Shown: positions 15,688 through 22,486 of the stretch, one piece after another
Layout of the letters: each line of letters opens with the position of its first letter
Position numbering within the stretch: the stretch's first letter is position 1
NCBI GenBank assembly: GCA_009700715.1
Contig: WLLM01000003.1
Span: 1-24,984, forward strand
Length of the DNA stretch: 24,984 nucleotides
Direction: 5' to 3'
DNA from: Actinomycetota bacterium
GTDB lineage: Bacteria; Actinomycetota; Actinomycetes; Nanopelagicales; Nanopelagicaceae
Notes under the pieces: model-generated
The model's database searches: none
What the model saw: the letters and a program-made list of their open reading frames with translations, nothing else
Told to the model about the DNA's origin: nothing
Made by a program: the position numbers and the translations under genes

Positions 15688-17262
15688 CTAATTCGATTGA
15701 GGATAATCCTTGGGCTGGGGTTTAATCGGACGGCCCGAAATTTGATTCCCGGCGTTAATAGGTAGGGTCAGAACAAAATGTGCACCATGTCCAGGTGCTC
15801 CCCACGCATCTAGTTCGCCATTATGAAGGCGTGCATCTTCCAGAGCGATAGATAAGCCAAGGCCCGTGCCGCCACGTACGCGTGCACGTGAAGGGTCAGC
15901 GCGCCAAAAACGATCGAAGACTCGAGAAAGTGATGCCGGATCAATTCCTGATCCATAATCTCGAACTCCAACACCTACTTCCGAATCTGTTGCAACCACA
16001 GAAACCAAAATTGGCTTTTCATCGGCATGATCTAAAGCATTTGAGAGCAAATTGCGCATGATTCGCTCGACTCTTCGAATATCAGCCTTAACCATTACTT
16101 GTTCTGTCTCGTGGTCAATATCGATTGAAATTGGGTGCTCTTGTGCGTTGGCACGTACATCGTCAATACAACGTTCGATCAATCGCACTAGATCGAACTC
16201 AACGGGTTCTAGGACCGCTACTTCTGCATCAAAACGACTTACTTCAAGAAGGTCTTCTAGCAATCGTTCGAAGCGATCGAGTTGAGCAACTAACAGCTCC
16301 GAACTGCGAGAAATCGTGGGATCAAAACTTGCTTTAGCACCGTAGATAACTTCAGATGCCATACGTAAGGTTGTTAACGGGGTTCTTAACTCGTGTGAAA
16401 CATCTGAAACAAATCGCTGTTGAACCCTCGAGAGGTTTTCTAATCGCGTAATTTGCGATTCAAGAGAGAGCGCCATCTCATTAAATGCAGTTCCCAGAGT
16501 TGCAATTTCATCAGAAGTCTCAACTTTCATTCGTTGTGAGAAATCACCTTGCGTAAATTGCTGGGCAATGCGCGCTGCTTCTCGAACCGGGCGAACTACT
16601 TGTCGAACCACCAGCCATGTAATAAGTGCAATTAGGAATAGCAGTGCAAAACCAGTTAATAAGAGTGAGCTTTTAATCAGCGAAAGAGTTGTGTTCTGGT
16701 TGGTTAGCGAATAAACCAAGTACATCTCGTAATTGCCAGATTCGGGAATTGCAATTCTGCGACCAGCGATTAACACGTTGGCATCTGGGCGATTCTTATA
16801 TTGCACCGTTGAATACTGATACTCGACTAAATCGCTGGCTCGAACGCGTTTTCTTAGCTCAGTTGGAAATGATGAAACGAGTAATTCGTCCGTGGCGGTG
16901 CTGTAATCAGCTACTACGTCTACGCCTTTTGGTTTGTCGAATTCTTCAAATCTACTTAAGAATATTGATTTTCGATCTTGATTTAAGCTAACTGCGGTTG
17001 AGGAAATAATGACATCTTGAACGGTTTTGGTAATGATTGAAGTTTGTGCACCGTCGACTAAGAGAAACTGGTACTGCGCGTTGAAGAATGAAGATCGCGC
17101 TTCCGCGAGGGAGGTTTCTAGGTTTACCTGTTTTACACCGTCAGAGAGCTGCGAATAAAGAGCCGAACCGGTTAGCCAAACTACGCCAAGCGATAATAGG
17201 ACCGTTGAAAAGATAACTTTCGAGGCGAGTGAGGTTCTTACTTTTCTTATATACCGGTTCAT
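15688..17262 (-). CDS. mtrB: Sensor histidine kinase MtrB
   Basis: I start at the ATG at 17262 (524 residues), 1 base after the mtrA stop; an upstream in-frame start would overlap mtrA. The domain order is a first membrane helix (about 14-36), an extracytoplasmic sensor domain (about 40-195), a second helix (about 198-220, LLLTGFALLFLIALITWLVV), HAMP, a HisKA domain with phospho-acceptor His290 in VSDVSHELRTPL, and HATPase with LLSNALDHADE, VRDYGSGID and GGTGLGLSIA. MtrB senses envelope or division status and phosphorylates MtrA. In other Actinobacteria the lipoprotein LpqB gene follows mtrB and modulates it; here comF follows directly. Confidence 0.97.
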   Translation of the reverse strand: MNRYIRKVRTSLASKVIFSTVLLSLGVVWLTGSALYSQLSDGVKQVNLETSLAEARSSFFNAQYQFLLVDGAQTSIITKTVQDVIISSTAVSLNQDRKSIFLSRFEEFDKPKGVDVVADYSTATDELLVSSFPTELRKRVRASDLVEYQYSTVQYKNRPDANVLIAGRRIAIPESGNYEMYLVYSLTNQNTTLSLIKSSLLLTGFALLFLIALITWLVVRQVVRPVREAARIAQQFTQGDFSQRMKVETSDEIATLGTAFNEMALSLESQITRLENLSRVQQRFVSDVSHELRTPLTTLRMASEVIYGAKASFDPTISRSSELLVAQLDRFERLLEDLLEVSRFDAEVAVLEPVEFDLVRLIERCIDDVRANAQEHPISIDIDHETEQVMVKADIRRVERIMRNLLSNALDHADEKPILVSVVATDSEVGVGVRDYGSGIDPASLSRVFDRFWRADPSRARVRGGTGLGLSIALEDARLHNGELDAWGAPGHGAHFVLTLPINAGNQISGRPIKPQPKDYPQSN

Positions 17263-17263
17263 A

Positions 17264-17950
17264 TTAGGAACCGCCCAATACTCCAGCTTTATATCCAACA
17301 CCGCGAACAGTCATAACAATCTGCGGATGCTCTGGATCGTCCTCTACTTTCGAGCGCAGACGCTGTACATGCACGTTCACCAGGCGAGTATCTGTTGAGT
17401 GTCGATATCCCCAAACTTCTCCAAGTAAAGCATCGCGTGTGAATACGCGACCAGGTTCTTTTGCTAAAGCGACGAGTAGATCGAATTCCAAACGAGTTAA
17501 TGCAATCTTCTTGCCGCCGCGACTGACTTCGTGCGCTGTGACATCGATAGTTAGATCACCAATGGTTAATTGGCCAGAAACATCAGCATTGGTGCGGCGT
17601 AGTCGTGTGCGAATACGCGCGATTAGTTCGGATGGATGGCGAAATGGTTTAACCATGTAGTCATCTGCGCCTGCTTCGAGTCCACGCACAACGTCATGGG
17701 TATCGCCTTTGGCGCTTAACATCACGATTGGCACCATTGACTCGGCGCGAATCAATTTACAAACTTCAATTCCGTCTAAACCCGGAAGCATTACATCAAG
17801 CAGAACGAGATCTGGAGGATTATTTCTAAAAACCTCCAGAACCTCGTCTCCGCGACTTACAAGATCGACATCGATGCCGGCACCAGTTAAAACGATGCCC
17901 AGCATCTCTGCGAGGTCTTGGTCGTCATCGACGACCATAACCAAAGTCAT
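17264..17950 (-). CDS. mtrA: Response regulator MtrA
   Basis: This 228-residue OmpR-type regulator has an N-terminal receiver with the acidic pocket VVDDDQD, phospho-acceptor Asp52 in VLLDVMLPGLDG and Lys101 in MVKPF, followed by a winged-helix domain from about 126 ending RSKVEDDPEHPQIVMTVRG. The stretch ADTRLVNVHVQRLR-like TDTRLVNVHVQRLRSKVE is nearly identical to mycobacterial MtrA, which controls cell-wall and division genes. Its ATG shares one base with the ahcY stop (TAATG), so it should be translated by ribosomes ending on ahcY. It lacks the tmk gene that separates sahH from mtrA in M. tuberculosis. Confidence 0.98.
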   Translation of the reverse strand: MTLVMVVDDDQDLAEMLGIVLTGAGIDVDLVSRGDEVLEVFRNNPPDLVLLDVMLPGLDGIEVCKLIRAESMVPIVMLSAKGDTHDVVRGLEAGADDYMVKPFRHPSELIARIRTRLRRTNADVSGQLTIGDLTIDVTAHEVSRGGKKIALTRLEFDLLVALAKEPGRVFTRDALLGEVWGYRHSTDTRLVNVHVQRLRSKVEDDPEHPQIVMTVRGVGYKAGVLGGS

Positions 17951-19236
17951 TAGCTACCGTGCTCCCAAGAGTTGAGGTACATATCTTGTGCAGGAGTTAA
18001 CGTATCGATGTGTCCGCCCATTGAAATCAACTTCAGGCTAGCAACTTCCTTATCGATATAAGTTGGAACGTTGTGAACGCCCGCTGGAAGGTTCTTTGCT
18101 TCCTTAACAAGGTATTCAGCAGTTAGCGCTTGATCAGAGAATGACATATCCATAACTGATGCTGGGTGTCCTTCTGCTGCTCCTAGGTTAACTAGGCGGC
18201 CTTCTGCAAGAAGCAATAGGCGACGTCCATCAGCAAGCACGTACTCGTCTGTTTGGTGGCGCATCTTTGCGTTCTTCTTCTTAGCGTTTTGCTCAAGCCA
18301 AGCAACATCGATTTCGATATCGAAGTGGCCGGAGTTAGCCATGATTGCGCCATCTTTCATAACTGCGAAATGCTCGTCGCGAAGTACATCGCGGTTACCT
18401 GTAACGGTGATGAAAACATCGCCGAGCTTTGCGGCATCAAGCATTGGCATTACGCGGAAGCCCTGCATCATCGCATCGAGAGCCTTAGTTGGATCGATTT
18501 CAGTAACGATTACATCTGCGCCCATACCCTTAGCGCGTTCTGCAACGCCCTTACCGCAATATCCGAAACCAGCTACAACAACTACGCGACCTGCAAGCAG
18601 GAAGTTCGTTGCACGGAAGACAGCATCGAGAGTTGATTGACCAGTTCCGTAACGATTATCGAACATGTGCTTCGTATCGGTGTCATTAACAGCGATCATT
18701 GGGAATGTGAGTGCGCCATCTTTGGCCATTTGGTTAAGGCGAATCACGCCGGTAGTTGTTTCTTCACAACCTCCAGCGATATTTGGAAGAAGTTCTTTGC
18801 GAGTTGTGTGAAGCGTATTTACGAGATCGCAACCATCATCAAAAACTTGGTGTGGTTCGATATCAAGGGCCGCGTTGATGTGTGAGTAATAACCATCGCG
18901 ATCAACTGCATTGCGAGCAAATACTGAAATTCCGTATTCGTAGACGAGCGCTGCTGCTGTGTCATCTTGAGTTGAAAGTGGATTAGATGCACAAAGAGCA
19001 ATCTCTGCTCCGCCGGCTTTAAGAACGCGCATTAAGTTAGCGGTCTCGGTTGTGACGTGCATACAAGCAGAAATACGAACGCCTGCGAAAGGTTGTGACT
19101 TTTCAAAGCGTTCACGAATTTGTGCAAGAACAGGCATATTGCGCTCTGCCCATTCGATGCGCTTGCGGCCTTCAGCGGCAAGGGATGCATCTGCGATGTC
19201 ATGGCGCGGAAGAGTTGATGTAACTGGTGAATTCAC
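17950..19236 (-). CDS. ahcY: Adenosylhomocysteinase, short archaeal/Thermotoga-like type
   Basis: This 428-residue enzyme hydrolyses S-adenosylhomocysteine to adenosine and homocysteine, removing the product inhibitor of methyltransferases. It has [17 protein letters not shown]-like [31 protein letters not shown], the NAD fold [20 protein letters not shown] and GHFDIEID. Common bacterial forms are about 470-495 residues, with an internal insertion and a C-terminal KPDxYRY tail that reaches the neighbouring subunit's NAD. This one lacks both and ends [18 protein letters not shown] and [16 protein letters not shown] match archaeal and Thermotoga wording. The start is a GTG with strong AAGGAG (19243-19248), 6 bases away. 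The 130 bases upstream to manB hold no promoter or riboswitch I recognise. Confidence 0.96.
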   Translation of the reverse strand: MNSPVTSTLPRHDIADASLAAEGRKRIEWAERNMPVLAQIRERFEKSQPFAGVRISACMHVTTETANLMRVLKAGGAEIALCASNPLSTQDDTAAALVYEYGISVFARNAVDRDGYYSHINAALDIEPHQVFDDGCDLVNTLHTTRKELLPNIAGGCEETTTGVIRLNQMAKDGALTFPMIAVNDTDTKHMFDNRYGTGQSTLDAVFRATNFLLAGRVVVVAGFGYCGKGVAERAKGMGADVIVTEIDPTKALDAMMQGFRVMPMLDAAKLGDVFITVTGNRDVLRDEHFAVMKDGAIMANSGHFDIEIDVAWLEQNAKKKNAKMRHQTDEYVLADGRRLLLLAEGRLVNLGAAEGHPASVMDMSFSDQALTAEYLVKEAKNLPAGVHNVPTYIDKEVASLKLISMGGHIDTLTPAQDMYLNSWEHGS

Positions 19237-19366
19237 GGTGTTCTCCTTAAATGGTAATAACTAACAGTTGATTTCGACTGTGCTTACCTAAGGCGTAGGG
19301 CTCTACTTTGCTAGGTTGCTCTGGAGATAGATTACCGTCAGCAGGGCCTTACTGACCATTTAGACG

Positions 19367-20713
19367 CTAGCCACGGATTGTGGCGAGCACCTCATCGCGA
19401 ATTTTCTCCATACGGGCTTGAGTCTTGGCCTCAACATTTAAGCGAAGCAGGGGCTCAGTATTTGATGCGCGAACGTTAAACCACCAGTTATCGCCAGTCA
19501 CAGTAAGGCCATCAAGTTCATCAATCTGATTACCGGCGGATTCGCCGAATTGATCAGAAATAGTTGCCATCGACTCTGCCGCGTCAGCGACTTCAGAATT
19601 TATCTCACCACTCGCTACATATCTTGAGTAAGGCTTAAGGAGTTTAGAAAGTGGTGCATCGGATTCTCCGAGTGCAGCGATTGCATGCAAAGCGGCGAGC
19701 ATTCCAGAGTCGGCTCTCCAGAAATCCTTAAAGTAGAAGTGGCCGGAATGTTCTCCGCCAAAGATTGCGCCTGTATCGGCCATTAACTTCTTTATATATG
19801 AATGCCCAACTCGCGAACGAATCGCTTTGCCACCGTTTTCCTCAACAATTTCGACAACAGCGCGCGATGAAATTAAGTTGTAGATGATATTTGAGCCTGG
19901 ATGCTTCTTTAATTCACGATACGCAATTAGCGCAGTTAAAGTTGAAGGATTTACAAGTTCGCCGTTTTCATCAACTAAGAAACAACGATCGGCATCTCCG
20001 TCAAAAGCCAAACCAATATCGGCTTTATGTTTCTTTACCGCTTTCTGCAAATCCTTCAAATTCTTTGCATCGATTGGGTTCGCCTCGTGATTAGGAAAAG
20101 TTCCATCTAATTCGAAGTACATCGGAATAACTTCGCAGTTAAGGCGCTCAAAAACAGCAGGCGCTGTGTGCCCCGCCATTCCGTTGCCCGCGTCGATTAC
20201 TACTTTGAGCGGGCGTATTTGCTTTAGATCGACCAAAGTTAGCAAGTGATCTACATAAGGGGTTAGTAGATCTTCCTCTGATTCTCTTCCGACGCTTCTA
20301 AAATCTATTGGAGAACCTTCATTTACGAAGCGTTCGATAGTTAGCAGACCAGATTCTTTTCCGATTGGACGAGCTCCGCTTAGGCAGAGTTTGATTCCGT
20401 TGTATTCGGCAGGGTTATGGCTAGCGGTAAACATTGCGCCCGGAAAATTAAGTTTTCCTGCGGCAAAGTAGAGCATGTCGGTAGATGCAAGACCAATGCG
20501 AATTACGTTTAGCCCTTGTGAAGTTACTCCTGCTGAAAATGCATCGGCAAATATTGGCGATGACGGGCGCATATCTTCACCGATTACCACGGTTCCGGGT
20601 TCGCGCTCTTGCTGCAAGAAGCGAGCAAAGGCAACTCCTGTTGCGAATGTAAAGTCAGCGGTTATTTCGACATCGACAAGCCCTCGAATGTCGTAGGCCT
20701 TAAATATTGAAAT
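19367..20713 (-). CDS. manB: Phosphomannomutase/phosphoglucomutase with a putative ATT start
   Basis: This alpha-D-phosphohexomutase interconverts hexose 6- and 1-phosphates, giving mannose-1-phosphate for GDP-mannose and envelope glycans. With the ATT start at 20713 it is 448 residues. It starts SIFKAYDIRGLVD after the initiator, the normal family beginning. The phospho-serine lies in FTASHNPAEYNG (Ser98), the metal site is FDGDADRCF (238-243), the sugar loop is GGEHSGHFYF (320-325), and the C-terminal phosphate site is RASNTEPLLRL. No ATG, GTG or TTG lies between the in-frame TAA at 20734-20732 and the YDIRG motif. The first ordinary candidate is the TTG at 20617, which would cut off 32 conserved residues. 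It follows DUF3499 by 39 bases, as in Rv3258c-Rv3257c. Confidence 0.93.
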   Translation of the reverse strand: MSIFKAYDIRGLVDVEITADFTFATGVAFARFLQQEREPGTVVIGEDMRPSSPIFADAFSAGVTSQGLNVIRIGLASTDMLYFAAGKLNFPGAMFTASHNPAEYNGIKLCLSGARPIGKESGLLTIERFVNEGSPIDFRSVGRESEEDLLTPYVDHLLTLVDLKQIRPLKVVIDAGNGMAGHTAPAVFERLNCEVIPMYFELDGTFPNHEANPIDAKNLKDLQKAVKKHKADIGLAFDGDADRCFLVDENGELVNPSTLTALIAYRELKKHPGSNIIYNLISSRAVVEIVEENGGKAIRSRVGHSYIKKLMADTGAIFGGEHSGHFYFKDFWRADSGMLAALHAIAALGESDAPLSKLLKPYSRYVASGEINSEVADAAESMATISDQFGESAGNQIDELDGLTVTGDNWWFNVRASNTEPLLRLNVEAKTQARMEKIRDEVLATIRG

Positions 20714-20725
20714 TGTGATTTCCTT
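20711..20725 (-). promoter_or_regulatory. Ribosome binding site and ATT initiation codon of manB
   Basis: AAGGA (20725-20721) stands 7 bases before ATT (20713-20711) in the manB frame. The other in-frame near-cognate codons fit worse: ATC at 20719 is 1 base and ATA at 20707 is 13 bases from the site. AUU initiation is established for infC and pcnB in E. coli, where it allows control by IF3. Use here is inferred from the sequence. Confidence 0.6.
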
Positions 20726-20752
20726 TTCTAGTTACAGATTTTTCTAAAGGTT

Positions 20753-21130
20753 TTAAGACGGAACAGCGCGGAGATGTCCGCGACGCCCCAGAGGGCTATT
20801 TTCTGAGGCGACTTCGCCTTGTGATTTGTTTTCAACGCTTTGGTGGTTCGCTGCAACTTCGCGAACGGCGTCTGCAATCGCCATTAAGTCATCATCTGAT
20901 GGGCCATGGTTTGCTTGAGAACTCTCTTCTTTTATTACGGTCCATCCATTTGGCACAGTAAGTCGTTTTCCATGCGCATCGCAGAGGTCGTATGAATGAG
21001 GTTCAGAGAATGTAGCTAAAGGTCCAAGAACCGCAGTCGAGTCTGCGTAGATGTAGGTAAGAGTCATCGAGGCCAGTGCGCGGCAACTTACCCGCGAACA
21101 ACTGCGCCCACTGCGCGCCAACTTACTCAT
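20753..21130 (-). CDS. DUF3499 protein (Rv3258c type)
   Basis: This encodes 125 residues. The N-terminal half is the conserved actinobacterial DUF3499 block: RSCSRVSCRALASMTLTYIY, ADSTAVLGPLA, EPHSYDLCDAHGKRLTVP and NGW. Cys11, Cys16, Cys50 and His53 are spaced like a small zinc-ribbon site (inference). The tail after about residue 68 is low-complexity, polar and probably disordered. The function of the family is unknown, but it is regularly found beside manB and whiB2. No Shine-Dalgarno precedes the ATG; TAGCCT (the actinobacterial TANNNT -10 form) stands exactly 7 bases before it, which would give a leaderless mRNA, and a hairpin lies just upstream. Confidence 0.88.
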   Translation of the reverse strand: MSKLARSGRSCSRVSCRALASMTLTYIYADSTAVLGPLATFSEPHSYDLCDAHGKRLTVPNGWTVIKEESSQANHGPSDDDLMAIADAVREVAANHQSVENKSQGEVASENSPLGRRGHLRAVPS

Positions 21131-21145
21131 GACGATAAGGCTAGT

Positions 21146-21164
21146 GGTTTTGCTGGAGAAAACC
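21146..21164 (-). other. Hairpin between the DUF5719 and DUF3499 genes
   Basis: GGTTTT-CTCCAGC-AAAACC is a perfect 6-bp stem with a 7-base loop in the 42-base gap. It lies directly before the possible TAGCCT -10 element of DUF3499. It is not followed by a T-run, so a terminator call is not justified; it may be a weak stop for the upstream transcript or a binding site. Confidence 0.35.
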
Positions 21165-21172
21165 GTGGATTG

Positions 21173-22486
21173 TCAAGGAGTTAAGACGCGAATATTTGAC
21201 ATTGGTACTGAAGATTTTGTTAGAACACTGCCTGGTGAAAGTGGGAAGTAACCGTATCCGCTCTTTGTGGCGATTAAACCTGCACCGTAAATACCTTTGC
21301 CGGCTTTTTGGATCGAAATTGAACGAACTCCATCAGGGATTTTTACTGTAGCAATATCTTCACCCTTAACGCTTAAATTCTTACGCTTTCCGTTACCAAA
21401 GAAGAGCTCAAGTTCAACTTTTACGTTCTGACCAATAAAGATTAGCTGCGGTGAGAGACCCGATGTCGAAAGGGTGAACTCGCTTAACGCAGGCGAAGCG
21501 GTGCTCCAGATAAAATCTGACTTGCCTTCAGCGATCGTTTGCGAAAATACCGATGCAACGATCGGTTCATCAGAAGAAATTCTTACTCCAAATTTACTTG
21601 CTGGCATATTCGGGTTTAAATCCAAGGTAACAACCGAGCCGTTCTTGACTATCTTATTTTCAAGGCCAGCCGGGATGAAGGTTCCATCTGTTGAAAACAC
21701 AGTCACGGTTACGCGCGCATCGATTTCACCGGGAACTAAGATGCGAAGCGAATGAGGAAGTTCGACCGACTTTGACCTGTCTTTTCGCACTGTATGCGGA
21801 ATAGCCGGAATAAAAATTTCTTTATCTGCCTTTGCCGTGAAGTTGATTAGGTCACCACCTAGAGCGCGTAGACCGCGACCACGTTCGTCCAACATATAAC
21901 TCGTAACTCTTCCAGCTCTAGTTACAGTTTTGACTACAACGGCTTTCGAGCCTGGAGCCAGAGAGTCGATTCCAATTTCAGAGTAAGAGTTGGCTTTAAT
22001 CGTTATCGCTTTGGTCGGCTGCGGTCCAATTTCATTCCAAATTTCAATATCAACAATCGCTGAACTAAGTCCGCTATTTACAAGAATTAGGCGGCCTTTG
22101 CTTGTTACATCGGCTGCTCCCCCAACAAACCATTGCTGAGTCTGTGATGATGAACAGAGCGTTGCTCCCGCCCAAACTCCCTTGCGAATCTGCCAAACAA
22201 TTGGAGTTGCTCCTTGAGACTCTAGAACAACAGGAGATTTTGCCTGCATATAACGAAGGGTTTGAGTAGGTATATAGGAAAGCGATTTTGTTCCGATTGG
22301 TCGAATCTGACTCTTGACCGATGGCATAGAAATGGCAGTTGTTAAATCTTTAGGTGTCGACGGACAGACCACTGCTGGATAGTTTGAAGAAAATTTGCCG
22401 CCAGATACCGCAACATTGATTGCATTTGAAATTAATAAAACTAAAGAGAGGGCTGCAAATATGGTCAGCGGTCTTTTTATCTTCAT
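21173..22486 (-). CDS. DUF5719-type exported/membrane-anchored protein
   Basis: I start at the ATG at 22486 (437 residues), which overlaps the glycosyltransferase stop by 4 bases (ATGA); the longer open frame adds residues that belong to that gene. A basic KIKRP is followed by one membrane segment or uncleaved signal at about 6-24, then CPSTPKDLTTAIS and a long beta-rich extracytoplasmic region with two or more similar domains. Its length, anchor and place after a large GT2 membrane protein match the actinobacterial DUF5719 family, recalled from synteny in Streptomyces-like loci rather than searched. No catalytic motif is seen. Translational coupling suggests it works with the glycosyltransferase at the envelope. 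Confidence 0.8.
   Translation of the reverse strand: MKIKRPLTIFAALSLVLLISNAINVAVSGGKFSSNYPAVVCPSTPKDLTTAISMPSVKSQIRPIGTKSLSYIPTQTLRYMQAKSPVVLESQGATPIVWQIRKGVWAGATLCSSSQTQQWFVGGAADVTSKGRLILVNSGLSSAIVDIEIWNEIGPQPTKAITIKANSYSEIGIDSLAPGSKAVVVKTVTRAGRVTSYMLDERGRGLRALGGDLINFTAKADKEIFIPAIPHTVRKDRSKSVELPHSLRILVPGEIDARVTVTVFSTDGTFIPAGLENKIVKNGSVVTLDLNPNMPASKFGVRISSDEPIVASVFSQTIAEGKSDFIWSTASPALSEFTLSTSGLSPQLIFIGQNVKVELELFFGNGKRKNLSVKGEDIATVKIPDGVRSISIQKAGKGIYGAGLIATKSGYGYFPLSPGSVLTKSSVPMSNIRVLTP

Noticed and set aside
18253..18640. Plus-strand frames of about 100-127 codons inside ahcY
   Set aside because: They are antisense to a strongly conserved enzyme, and their sequence is what reverse reading of it would give.
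19237..19366. SAM or SAH riboswitch ahead of ahcY
   Set aside because: The 130 bases show no recognisable conserved core or convincing multi-stem fold by eye; a covariance-model search would decide.
19367..20617. manB start at TTG 20617
   Set aside because: It would remove the conserved FKAYDIRG region and 32 residues needed for the first domain, which are intact upstream.
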